From Trichoplax adhaerens (taxonomy: Eukaryota > Placozoa > Uniplacotomia > Trichoplacea > Trichoplacidae), in assembly GCF_000150275.1 (NCBI RefSeq), contig NW_002060950.1, forward strand, positions 1,910,106 to 1,974,105: a stretch of 64,000 nt of DNA, in the 5' to 3' direction. Below, in pieces: positions 1-10,935 of this stretch. Below the pieces are notes generated by a model, which was not told where the DNA came from, ran no database searches, and saw only the letters and a list, made by a program, of their open reading frames with translations. Each line of letters begins with the position of its first letter. Position 1 is the first letter of the stretch. The translations under genes and the position numbers were made by a program.

Positions 1-487
1 AGAACTCGGTAAAGCATATACGGTATGAGACAACACAGTACTAGACTGCATACTGTATCCATAAACCGATCGGCAATGAGAATACGATAGTATCGCGGCA
101 TTTTCCTACTTCGGTACTATACTGTAGGCTTAATCATGTACCCTATCATCGACTAGAGTATAAGGTACTATAGCCTATCATCGAGGTAAAAGAAACCTTG
201 AGTCGATGCTATTTGCCTACTTGCATACTAATTCGTTGTTTCTACAGGCAGCAACAATCTTCGAGGAGTTGGCCGTCATCGATTGCAAATATTCAGTTTG
301 AGCCCCAAGTATCAAATACTTGTGAATATAAATGATTGATCTATAATTAGTAGATTATCATTGGGCCAATTTAATGTTACGATGAATCAATCGCCTGTCT
401 TGCAGAAGTCGATTTTCGGTAAGCAATGATTTGAATGGAGTTGATTTGTTGTACAAGAAAAGATAATGGTTTAGCTGCAGAAGAGCA
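1..487. other. 5' flank of the TBC1D12/14-like gene
   Basis: No coding exon is visible here. The stretch holds several imperfect relatives of the GTACTGTAC word that is common upstream of other genes in this window, for example near 113-128 and 160-175. It probably carries the promoter and 5' UTR of the gene starting at 488. No clear TATA box or initiator can be assigned. Confidence 0.4.
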
Positions 488-3400
488 ATGGATCGCAATA
501 TAGACGTAAACCAAGAGCAATCGAATAGCGAGTTCGATCGAAATAGTAAACCAGATAGCTTGCACACCAATAATAGTCAAGGTAGGCAGCAATACATTGA
601 TATTAAGAAGATTCATGTTGAAGATAATAGCCATAATTTAAGTCAGCAAAAAAGCAGCGATGATGAGAATGAGGACAACGCGTCTTCGTCAGCTATTGAT
701 GCACGGCCACAACATGCATCGGACAACAACTTTGATCATTTAACGCAAACACAATTGGATGATACACAAGGTAAAGAAAATAGTCTTCCTTTACTACAAG
801 ATTTGGAAATTAGAAATGTCAACAGTCGTGCCAATGATGATAGTTCATATCAAATATCTCCGTCAACGTCGTGGTTAGATAGCGATTCTCGTACAAGTGA
901 TCATGATAATTTCAGCCTGCATAGCGCAGCTAGCAATAGTTCTGCATGGACTGATATCAAACTGAATGAAGACGGCCATGCTATTTCAAAGGATGATCTA
1001 ACTGGTAGGAGCCATGCCAAATTTTCTGAGAATACTTCTACTTCTACTCAATCGAGTTGGTTGTCCATGTTTAAGCGTAAAAGTGTCAATACTTCCCCCA
1101 AAAATAGCAATAAAGGTATCTATCCGATAGATTAGCCTATATTTTCGGTGATTGCTAATTTAGTAAATAATGCTTTTTTATTTTTGCCCCATGTCATCTT
1201 ATTCTTTGCTATTTATATCAAGATTGTATATGCTGTGATCTTAAGAGCTACCATGTGGCTCGAAAATGCTTATAGCAATTATCTCCACCCGCCCAAACAA
1301 TTATAAAATCGATTTTCATGTTTAAAAATTAAAACGTTTTACTTAACAACAGTTTTATATCCAATTCACGAACCCTTGTTTATGATACTCTTATCAATAC
1401 GCAACATGGAGTTAAGTCACTCCATGACAGCCAATTGTAACTAACAGTAAATCGATTCATGATTAATGTTGTAGAAACAGCGTCTAAGGCAAGATCTCCT
1501 AGTAAAGTTGCTGCTCTACACGCTAATTCAACAACAGGTTTAATCTTAGAGAATAGACCCAAGTGAGTGGAAGAAACATGCACGATACGTGTAAATTACA
1601 CGCAGTATATGCACTTACCAAATTATATAAATTAATTAATAGTAATGTTCTATATTTTAGTCATCATTATCATTGTTATACAAATACAGTATTTCTGCTC
1701 TTTTATAACTAGAGATAAACAATATGTAAAATTTTGATAATCTCATTCCGTTAAGTATAATAAATACTGTTAAGTTGAGACGAAACTATCAATCATCGAT
1801 TTTAAATGTACGAGTAATAGCATTTACATACCATTATCGTAACAATTGTTGTTTAATGATCTGATTTATGCTATTGCACGAATCATGAATTAATTACGCA
1901 ATAGTCATTTGCCTTCGAAACCAAAGCAAGAAGAACTAAAACATCGCCAGCAATATCTACAAATGTTAGAAAATGCAAAAAGAAAAGCGGCTAAAGAAGT
2001 CGCTATTAAAGAAAAGTTAACGGAAGAGAAATATGACCGTGAGGAGATTCTTCGTCAAAGCGGTAAAAAATGGATTGAAGAAATCATTCCTAACTGGCAA
2101 AACATGTAAAAAAAATGTTATTACTTCAGATTTATAAAAAATCTAACTTGCAATCAATTTGGAAGACTGATCCTATTATTATCAATAGGAGACATTCAAG
2201 TACAGTGCAACAGATTTGGTGGCAAGGGATTCCGCCAAACATTCGAGGAAAAATTTGGAAGCTTGCCTTAGATTTTCGCTTAGATATCTCAGCAGGTATA
2301 TCATGTGCTGTATTCTACGTTCGTATAGTTGCGCATTTTATGATTGAAAAATATTGATAATTACAGTAAGTATTAAGTGAAATGCTAGAAATACTCCTAA
2401 TCTTTGATCTCCATTTTGAAATAATATAAAGACTTAAAGTTTGTTTCTATTTTAAGAAATATTTGAAAAAGAAATTGTTATTACTGACTTATGGACGTAT
2501 TTTCATTTTTTAACAATAGACTTATATAAAGTATTAGTGGAAAAGACTGATGAAAAATTTAAAGAACTAGCTTTAAACGGTTAGATAAATATTCGTATAA
2601 TAATGTTGACGCTATGAAAAACTTGCAGTGACGAAGTTATTTCACAACTTAATTGTTATTAGAGCCTCAGTTGGATTCACAGAGTGATTCTCCATTGATA
2701 CAAATTAAGCTAGACATTTCACGTACTTTTCCAAATCTTGGAATGTTTCAAGTTGGTGGCCCATATCATGCTTCTTTGTTCGAGATTCTCGGGGCTTATA
2801 CCCAATTTAAACCCACCGTTGGCTATGTACGTCTCTTTTGATTCATAGTCCTCATTAAACCTTCAACTTTAAAAACTGTCCTTTGATTTGATTGTAAATA
2901 TCAATGACGTCAAATTTTTTACCTATTGGAGATTCAAGGAATGTCGTTTCTTGCCGCAGTATTTTTATTGAATATGGAACCCCTGACTGCCTTTGCCTGC
3001 TTTGCTAACCTGCTTGAGAAACCGTGTCAGAAATCATTTTACGAAATGAAGACGACTAAGGTATTGATGGAATTTTTGTTACAATTACTTGATTATTCAA
3101 CAGAAACTTAGCTAAGATATGATTTTATCATCACAGACTTGCTTACATTGTTTATCGTGAATTACATAAGTAACTGGATTACATGTTTTAGATGCAAGCC
3201 TATTATCAAACTTTCGATGGCCTGTTTTATAAAAATCTTCCGAAATTATTTAACCATTTTACAATCAATAATGTAACTCCTGATATGTATCTTTGTAACT
3301 GGTAGGTTTAGTAGAATCAAACTTCAAAATTTTTATTTAATGCAAAGAATAAAATTGCCTTATTAAGCTGACTACAAGTTATTATTTCCTATCATAATTG

Positions 3401-3905
3401 ATTGTACACTAGGCTTCGAACTGACTTAATTGTATATTATTATCAAGTATTGATTACATAATCTTTTCTAGGATATACACGTTATATAGCCATAGTCTGC
3501 CACTAGATGTAACATGTCGGATATGGGATATTGTTTTTAGGGATGGAGATATTTTTATATTTCGAACTGCTTTAGGTTGGTTTTCAGATTATAGTTAATC
3601 TTTAAAGATAGTGTCAGTATATGAAAATACAGATACAATTCAATTTCAAAAATTTGCTCATTAATCTGCTTCGAGTTTATACTAAATCTCATTCCTCAAT
3701 ATCTTAACACCTTTTAGGGATTTTAAGTTTATATAAATCGAAGCTAATGGATATGAAGTCGATACAGATAGCGAAATTTTTAACTAAATTACCAGACGAC
3801 GTTGATTCCGACTTACTCTTCGATGCTATTAATGATATCCGTGTTACTAAAAATCGATATAACTCTATGTTACTACAACACTTTGAAAATTTTAACTGTA
3901 AATAG
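488..3905 (+). CDS. TBC1D14: TBC1D12/TBC1D14-like RabGAP (TBC domain protein), complete, 10 exons
   Basis: Predicted Rab GTPase-activating protein of the TBC1D12/TBC1D14 group, whose vertebrate members act on RAB11 recycling endosomes and (TBC1D14) autophagy; that role is family knowledge. Exons by eye: 488-1115, 1448-1562, 1905-2105, 2189-2295, 2520-2579, 2663-2826, 2932-3060, 3192-3301, 3472-3575, 3718-3905. All splice phases agree and the sum is 1806 nt (601 residues plus stop). Residues 1-245 are Ser/Asn/Asp-rich and look disordered. A charged coiled-coil-like stretch follows ([19 protein letters not shown]), then the family motif IIPNWQNM and the TBC domain (about 324-580) beginning WWQGIPP. 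Both catalytic fingers are present: Arg391 in IKLDISR and Gln427 in GYIQGMSF. Further family matches are [25 protein letters not shown] and FLTKLPDD. The first two thirds of the protein lack similarity I can recognise, as is usual for this family. Whether it is orthologous to TBC1D12 or to TBC1D14 cannot be decided; it probably predates the split. Confidence 0.93.
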
Positions 3906-5193
3906 GTACTGTCAACGTCTGAAATGCGGCCTAAAAGTGCTTTAAATCAAGACATGAATGAAATTGGAGTATAATTTTATATAAAAATGATCAATTTGAT
4001 AATTACGTATGCTCGCATTGATCTGAAAATGATCGCGAAAAAGTAAAAATTTTATACTGGAGCGTAAATTTTATTCTAAGATTCAATCTTTAGTTCATTA
4101 CTTGTGAATTCTGATTCACATTGTACATGTGTTATACTGTTCGTCTTTGACTATAGCTTTTATGCAATATTTCATTGTGAATGTCAGACTGATCTATGTC
4201 CAATATGACTATTGCATGTTAAAATTTAAAATTTATATTGTCTAAAATAAAAGCTATTTGCTGGAAATATGTACCGCTGCATAGCTACTCAGTAGTTCAA
4301 GCGTGCATGTCTGATCTTAGTAAGCTACCATTATACGCGTATGGCATGAACAATAAGAACTTGCAGTGATCACATTAAATCCATAAGCAGGGGCATCTTA
4401 TATAATTATCGGAAACAATTCACTTTCTAGGCTAAAGCTACATTTGTGGTACCTTTTTAATGAAATTATCCTACCGTATCAATTAATCCCTAAAGGTATT
4501 AGAAGCTACGGAATTAACAAATTTGTTCACGAATTTGATTTATCAAATTCCAATAGCTACATGCCATTTGGGTAACAAAAAAAACTCATAATAATCGCAA
4601 AATAAATCCGTAATTCCATTTCCAATACATTTATTTAAAAGTGAATTAGTGAGTCATTACATTATCCAAGATACTAACACATGTCAAATCGAAAGCAATC
4701 GAAATTCTATTCAGTATTCACAGACAACACTTCTACAAAGCCATTACAACGTAGGTTATATCGTAGTTATGATAAAATGAACATTAACTGTGGGTAGGCC
4801 AAACGATATCAATGCAGAAAAAAGTATCATTCAAATGATCGGAAACCAAAATAACAAGCCGAGATATTTTCTTTTGTATTGAGTACTTGTCCTTCTAAGT
4901 TGAAATAATTATGATCGAAAATAATGTACGAATAGAAAAATAGAATAAACATGTTACAATATGATATTTGTATATGATTGAAGATAACATAATAAACGAT
5001 GTATGTATGCGCTCAGGTAACAGTTTTAAATATTAAAGTTAGCTTGTCTGAGGGAATTATGAAAAGGTCTCAGTAGTATCATTAAAAATAATATAAAATA
5101 AAAATTTTTACGTTACAATTATGCTGTGTACTGCTAATGTATCTCGTGCGATATCTCGATCAGTTTGAGAGGTTAAAATCCTAAACCAGCAAG
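3906..5193. other. Convergent intergenic region between the TBC and PH-YPPQ genes
   Basis: No supported exon on either strand. The two flanking genes converge here, so this stretch should hold both 3' UTRs. AATAAA-type hexamers occur on both strands (for example ataataaa near 4988 and aataaaagc near 4245), but I cannot say which are used. Confidence 0.5.
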
Positions 5194-7306
5194 TTACCAA
5201 GAACCTGAACTTGAACTCGAGGACGACGATGAGGACGAAGATGAGGACGAAGATGAGGAACGATGCAAAGCATCAGCAATTATGGCACCAGCGGCTACCC
5301 CCGCGACGAGTCCAACAGCAGCTCCCTTTCCAGCTCCACCCCCACCACGATGATGATGATGATGCTCAGTAACAACAGTAACGCCACCCGTTGGCTGAGG
5401 TGGTGGAGCCTGCTGAGCTTGAGGTGGATAGGCACCTTGTGGGTAGTATCCACCTTGTTGCGGATAAGCGCCTTGTGGAGGATATCCACCTTGCTGAGGG
5501 TATGCTCCTTGTTGCGGATATTGACCTGGCTGAGGAGGATATTGACCAGGTTGCGGAGGATACTGACCAGGTTGAGGAGGATACTGGCCAGGTTGAGGAG
5601 GGTACTGGCCAGGTTGAGGAGGAGGATACTGACCAGGGTATCCGGCAGGATTTTGAGGAGGGTAACCTGGTAATTGACCTCCAGCGTATGGAGGAGGTTG
5701 AGCAGGTGGAGCGGATTGCTCTTTGAATCATAATTAAATAAATCCATTAATCCTTCATAAAATTAAAACTCTTGACTTGGGATTGAAGGGTAATACGGTA
5801 TTACATATACATTTTACTGATGATGATACTTACTTGGCTTTTTTTCTTTCTTGCCCTTATCCTTTTTACTTGGTAAAGCGTTCTAAAGAAAGAATATCAA
5901 TTGATTATATACTTATTGAGAGAATAAGTTGCTACCAGCTATTTGATGCTAGTGTATATCTTTATCGGTAATATAATACCGCTATAAGCGATGACAACTC
6001 CAGAATGTTTACATAATCTGGTAAATAATATATTACGCACTGCAGCATATATTAGAAATTTATGTCGATTGCTTAACATCAGCTTTGTCAGTCGTAATCA
6101 TTACAATTTAATTCTCGCTGTTATTCATGTTAACGACACAAATAAACCGTTCGAAACTCACCATTAAAGCTTCCCTGGTACGCTCGATTTGTTCTTTCCA
6201 GAACCTATTGAGATATTAATACCAAAATATCTTTAAGTCAGGCTTTATAAGACAATAACATGAAACTCCTTAGTACAATCAAAATATGTACACATTGCAG
6301 TTTGTGTGATTGTTCCTTGTGAATCTAGAGACTTGAAAGTGGTCCATAAACATAATCGTAATTTATTATTTCTAAAAGTTATCATTTGTAATTTGCATTT
6401 CTGACAGTATACTACTAAATAGCGTGAAAGGTAGTTGTGTTAAATAAAATATATATATAATTGGTCAACTGTGAGAAATCATGAAAGTTACATATAACTT
6501 TCTGCCAAGTTTTTCCGAGTATTGACGTAATAACAAATTGTAAAGATACATGCTGATAAATTATACTGTAAGTAAAAATTTTACCATTACAATCTACTGC
6601 GATAAGGATATTTACTAACAGTATATCAACGAAGTAAAACGGACGTCTGCAAAAATAATGAGGATCTATAAGGATTTTGTGCATTTCGGAACTCTACCGT
6701 GTAATATATCAATTGTTCGTTCCTAATTAACGGAAATTATATCATTGAGAGCTACAAGTGTAATAGTATTTAAATGTGAATGATGACATAAGAATAATTA
6801 TAAGCAATGTTGAATGTTGCTCTTGTAAAGCATGAGCCCTAATCTGTGAACTTTGAAATACGAGTATTAACTCCTGTTTGGCAAACCAGTTATCAATCTT
6901 TTGTACTATAGCCTATTAGAGACCATAAGCTTGCTATAGAACTTATTGACCATAACGATTGAATAATATCATATTCATAAATTGAAATACCACTACGGCA
7001 TACTATACTACTATACTAGTCGTACTTTGCTTCCTCTGGCGAATTCATTAGAAATACTGATTCTCTACCATCTTCTTCTCTCAGGATCATAACACTATTA
7101 TTATTAGCACCACGAGGCAGTGGTTCACTAGGAGGAACACCAATTCGTAGGCTAACATCATCTTCTAAGATGTGCAATCTATCTTCTTCCTTGCCTCCTT
7201 TGCTATCAAAATAGGCAAACTCTCCATTCACTTTGAGTTCTATGTAGGTCGGCTTCCATTTTTTCCAAAATGTTGCTACATGATTAATAATAATACAGTC
7301 AAACAT
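5194..7306 (-). CDS. PH-domain protein with YPPQPGQ repeats, His5, hydrophobic Gly-rich segment and Ser18 tail
   Basis: Exons on the minus strand: 7306-7026, 6204-6162, 5882-5834, 5720-5194. Phases agree and give 299 residues. Residues 1-108 form a PH domain: [11 protein letters not shown] and GEFAYFDSK strands early, and the closing helix with the invariant Trp ([15 protein letters not shown]96) in exon 2. A short lysine-rich linker (about 109-125) follows. Next comes a Pro/Gln/Gly/Tyr region (about 136-225) with one YPPPQPGQ and four exact YPPQPGQ units, then [12 protein letters not shown] variants. After that come HHHHH (244-248), GGGG, a small-residue hydrophobic stretch (257-276) resembling a membrane-inserting or GxxxG segment, 18 consecutive serines, and GSW. 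PH domains usually bind phosphoinositides or proteins; YPPQ tails occur in proteins that phase-separate or bind WW/SH3 domains. The cellular role here is not known. The start Met at 7306 is the first ATG in the exon; an upstream exon cannot be excluded. The C-terminal exon has no Met, so ORF callers would miss it. Confidence 0.85.
5200..5640 (-). repeat. In-frame coding repeats: YPPQPGQ units, His codons and TCN (Ser) tract
   Basis: The last exon of the PH gene is low-complexity. Near-identical 21-bp units (about 5533-5640) encode YPPQPGQ. Five CAT codons (about 5350-5364) encode His5, and a TCN/AGT run (about 5203-5259) encodes Ser18. Codons vary within units (TAT/TAC, CCT/CCG, CAA/CAG), which suggests that the amino-acid repeat is maintained by selection rather than being a fresh slippage product. 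Confidence 0.85.
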
Positions 7307-7451
7307 ATACTTAATTGACAATCACTAAAACAGTGTAATCTTAATCAGTATCTAAGTAATATAACGATATCGATGAGAAATGAAATGACTCCTTGATCAA
7401 TTAGACGCCGTCCCGAAATAGCAATGAATGACGTAATTTGGCTGGGAATAG

Positions 7452-7680
7452 TTGCTGTACTGTACTGTACTGTACTTTATTTGTACAGTACTACAGTACA
7501 GTACTGTACGGTACGTAGAGACGGTAGAGTCTGGCACTGTACTGTACTGTACTGTACTGTACAAATCTTGGCATGCAAATGGAGGTGACGTCACGGCAGG
7601 TCATTTGACTGCGGAATACGGTACTGTACTGTACAGTATACGGTACGCAGTGTAAATGAACGTACTGTACACTGTACAGT
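7452..7680. promoter_or_regulatory. GTACTGTAC-rich block with octamer and CRE sites upstream of the PH-YPPQ gene
   Basis: Runs of the palindromic word (for example 7455-7476, 7490-7510, 7540-7562, 7619-7640) frame a short stretch that carries a perfect octamer ATGCAAAT (7573-7580) and, five bases on, a perfect cAMP-response element TGACGTCA (7586-7593). The block is about 150-375 bp upstream of the predicted ATG of the minus-strand PH gene, a sensible promoter distance. The octamer binds POU factors and the CRE binds CREB/ATF factors in animals (family knowledge). Use of the sites here is inferred. Confidence 0.45.
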
Positions 7681-8704
7681 CAGCCATCAGCAAGTGAGAA
7701 AAATAGATGATTAATGTGAAAAAGGTGAACTATGCAAATGTAAACGAGTTCAGTCTGGGACATGGTCTGGACAAAAGTGTGAATTAAGCGAGGAGACCGA
7801 CCTTATGACCCATTACTACAAATAACAAAAATACGTTTTACAGAGGAAAGTAAGAGCTTCCGTGTTCTATAAACACATACACTTTGCATTCTATACAAAT
7901 ACCGTCAATGATTCAAAAATATATTGTCGTAGGATTAGGCTAGTATGATACTGAAGCTAGGAAAATGTTGTAGGTGAACGAAGAAGAAACTCTATGAAAT
8001 TGATTTAATTCAAGGTGCCTTTACTATGCCACATCATTTATTTATGAAGTGAACGGTTTATTCGAACATTATTTACTGTTGTACAGTATCTGTGCGACGA
8101 TTTGACTCTTATTGAAACTAGACTACATCGCGTACTGTGATCACATTGTACGACGTATACGCTTATTATCAAAAATGGGCCATGGGTAATAAAAGATTGC
8201 CGTAGTAAAACAAGTAAACATGCCCGCAAGTAATTTTCCACCACACTGAAGGCCTGATAAATTAAATTGAATGATCAGGTAATATATACTGTACATTGTA
8301 TAAGTAATGGCATCAGTACAGTATATTAAGGACTAAGACAGTGACACATCGCAATGAGCACCATGCAATAATAATCTAGTGTGCATCGATTAATGTACAT
8401 CAACAGCGTACTGTAGTGTACACTGTACAGTAGTTACTGTTATTAGTGTTAGTTTCTATTTATCACGCACGCTAAGCTTCATTTTCGACTAAAAAAATCG
8501 AATTAGTAATCTGTAGAGCTACAGTACTTAAAATTAATCTATCCATTTATAATATCAACTTCAACTCACTCAGACGTTGTGCCCAGGCTTCGCAAACGGC
8601 CATGATAAGGATGAGAATACTTTCACTTGACTTTAAAAGTTCAAACCCAAATCGTGAACGAATCTTGATTAACTGATTATAGTGGAGAGCTGCTTCTCTT
8701 ATTT

Positions 8705-8850
8705 TGCCGCACCGTAACGTACGGTACTGTACTGAAATGTACTGTACACTGTACAGTACGCACTGTACTGTACTACAGTACAGTATAAAGGCAAAAAAAT
8801 TTGTAGTGTACTGAACTGTACCACAGTACTGTACTGTACAGTACACAGTA
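8705..8850. repeat. GTAC-palindrome block next to tRNA-Leu
   Basis: Dense GTACTGTAC/GTACAGTAC words (about 8722-8790 and 8808-8848) end 14 bp from the 3' end of the minus-strand tRNA. The reading frames through it translate as endless YCTVQYS-like peptides, which are artefacts of the repeat. Smaller groups lie at 8405-8432 and 9026-9048. Confidence 0.7.
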
Positions 8851-8863
8851 GCCAAAAAAGATT

Positions 8864-8945
8864 ACCAGGAGTGGGGTTCGAACCCACGCGTGCATCTGCA
8901 CATTGGATCTTAAGTCCAACGCCTTAACCACTCGGCCATCCTGGT
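8864..8945 (-). tRNA. tRNA-Leu, anticodon TAA (UAA), intronless
   Basis: An 82-nt gene read on the minus strand. The acceptor stem is perfect (ACCAGGA with TCCTGGT). A box A-like start (TGGCCGAGTGG) is followed by a five-pair anticodon stem TTGGA/TCCAA around the loop CTTAAGA, giving anticodon TAA. A long variable arm, as expected of a class II leucine tRNA, and the T arm with GGTTCGAACCC (box B) are present. CCA is not encoded, as in eukaryotes. A run of six T on the minus strand (8859-8854) four bases after the gene is a good Pol III terminator. No intron is present. Confidence 0.97.
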
Positions 8946-10935
8946 TCGCACCTACCTCTTAAGGAAGAATTTTTATTTAAGAAAAATCTTATTCCTCATT
9001 ATTCAGTATCCATATGCATTATGCAGTGTACACTGTACAGTACAGTACAATATATTATAGTAATTAAAGGAGAATACACTGTACGGTATGAAAAGAGCTC
9101 CGGTTAATGAGTACAGTACCACACAGATTGAGAGTATGACTACAATACGAGTTTATAATAATACCCATTATAATTATCAATTCCTTTTTTTATAGTCTTA
9201 GCCATGCTAGTAGCGAACTTTACATGCATTTACAGACTTTTTACTATTCGTTTAAGTTGCAAATGAACAACAAACTTGCGCGAACAGTCTTGAAATGGAA
9301 ATTTATTTACATTGGTTACATTGATTTATGATGGTATTTATATACTGTAATAGTGCAACAGTAGAACTTAGAATAAACGTTCAATTTGAAAATTGAAACT
9401 AGAATTTATTTTATTTATGTAGCGATTGCTTTGTCATCTTATCTAATTGAAATTATAATTTGAAATACTGTACTGTACAGTAAGTTAAGATGTTTACGGT
9501 AGTAATGCGCTATGAATTGAGTGCACAGTACTGTACACTGTACTGTACAGTACAGTACTGTAATACTGGATCAGGTCTAACTGGATGTACTGTACTGTAC
9601 ATTGTACAGTACTGCACATGAAGTTGCCCCAGATTGCCCCATCTCTTGTCCGATACCACTGTACTGTACTGTACTGTACAGTACAGTATAGTACAATACT
9701 TTACTACCGCGCTAAGTGTAGTTAGTGCTATACTGTATACTACTAGATATCCACTCACTATTTATACGTGTACATTGTACTGTACAGCCATTATGCATAT
9801 CTAATCTAATTTAATCTAAGGATTTTACTTCAAACTAAATTGGGATACTGTAAACTTAAGTGAGTATTCTAAAAAAGTGGCTATACAGTAGTTGCACGTC
9901 AGACCGGTCCTAACTGCAGTCATAAAGATTTCAAGATTTTTAGACCGTATCCACTACACTATGGCCTCGACGGCTCCACCCTCCTGCATTGGAGCCTGCT
10001 TATAATAGCGTAACGTTGTGCGTCGCATAGTGCCTTACAGTAATTGTGATAGCTTTGTTATTCAAAATCATTGTTACTCAGTTATTATGTTTTTTCTTGT
10101 AAATTGAATACCATTTCTTGCAATCTATGGCGAAAAAAGCAAAAATAACTCGCCGCCAGCAAAAGCGATGAAGAATAGAACGTACAAATTTTATGATTAT
10201 AGAGCCGGAACAACGGTATTTGCTAAAATTCCAGTAATATAGCCTGTCCCCTTTAGTACTTTATTAGAAACATTTATTAGAGTTATATATTTTAGACGTG
10301 AATCGATTCATCCAAAGAGACTGTAATATCCGATTACTCGTATAGTGCCTCCTATATTTTGAACAATAATTTTCTTTTTACAGTTCGCACGCTTGTTCAA
10401 AACACGAGCTATCTGATGTCAATTAAAATCCAATAATATATTTGAAGAAATCTAGCAAAGCAGCCAACCTTTGGAGTCGCAAAGCGATGGCATTTTGTTC
10501 TCATTCTAGGTACAGCTTTGAATCTGATGGAAATAAACCAGCGAATCAAGGTAGACTAAAGCATTACGCCGTATCGGTTTCACATAAACTACCCAAAAAA
10601 TAAAATTAAAAAAAAATATCTTAATTATACTGCCAATAGACTAATCTTTTCCGAGATTAACTAAAAATACGGCGCGTTATAGTACTGTCTGATTTGAATG
10701 ATATGCTTCATTATTACGCTTCGGAGGGTGGTACTATCGTTGTTTACTTTACTATTTACATTAGTCACTCATTTCGTGATATACCTCCCTCCCAATCGAA
10801 CTCTAGAAATACTCGTAATTCATAACTATACTTGGCTCTCGATTATTATCGTTTCTAAGATTTTTTGGAGACTTTAAAATTCCTGATGCCAATTTAGTAT
10901 CGAACAATTCTGAAGACAATATATCACCATTCTAG
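8946..10935. other. Intergenic region with GTAC-palindrome groups (9026-9048, 9465-9482, 9526-9700, 9772-9785)
   Basis: No exon can be defended. The strongest feature is the group at about 9526-9700, again long overlapping GTACTGTAC/GTACAGTAC words. It lies about 1.2 kb upstream of the first recognised exon of the PH-SH2 gene. That gene's first coding exon and promoter should lie in this stretch. A short Met-led frame at 10488-10603 was considered but has no supporting splice signal. Confidence 0.45.

Noticed and set aside
2106-2129. A 24-nt intron in the TBC gene
   Set aside because: It has GT..AG ends but puts the next exon out of frame. Using the AG at 2188 (83-nt intron) restores the frame and aligns with the family sequence NW..M..WWQG.
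5263-5747. Longer Met-led frames on both strands across the YPPQ exon
   Set aside because: They are shadows of the repeat-coding exon. Only the Met-less minus frame has the PH-gene splice phase and coherent YPPQPGQ units.
7397-9758. Several open frames of 60-100 codons with peptides such as YCTVQYSTVQYS
   Set aside because: They are readings through GTACTGTAC repeats, which lack stops in several frames. They occur on both strands and have no family match.
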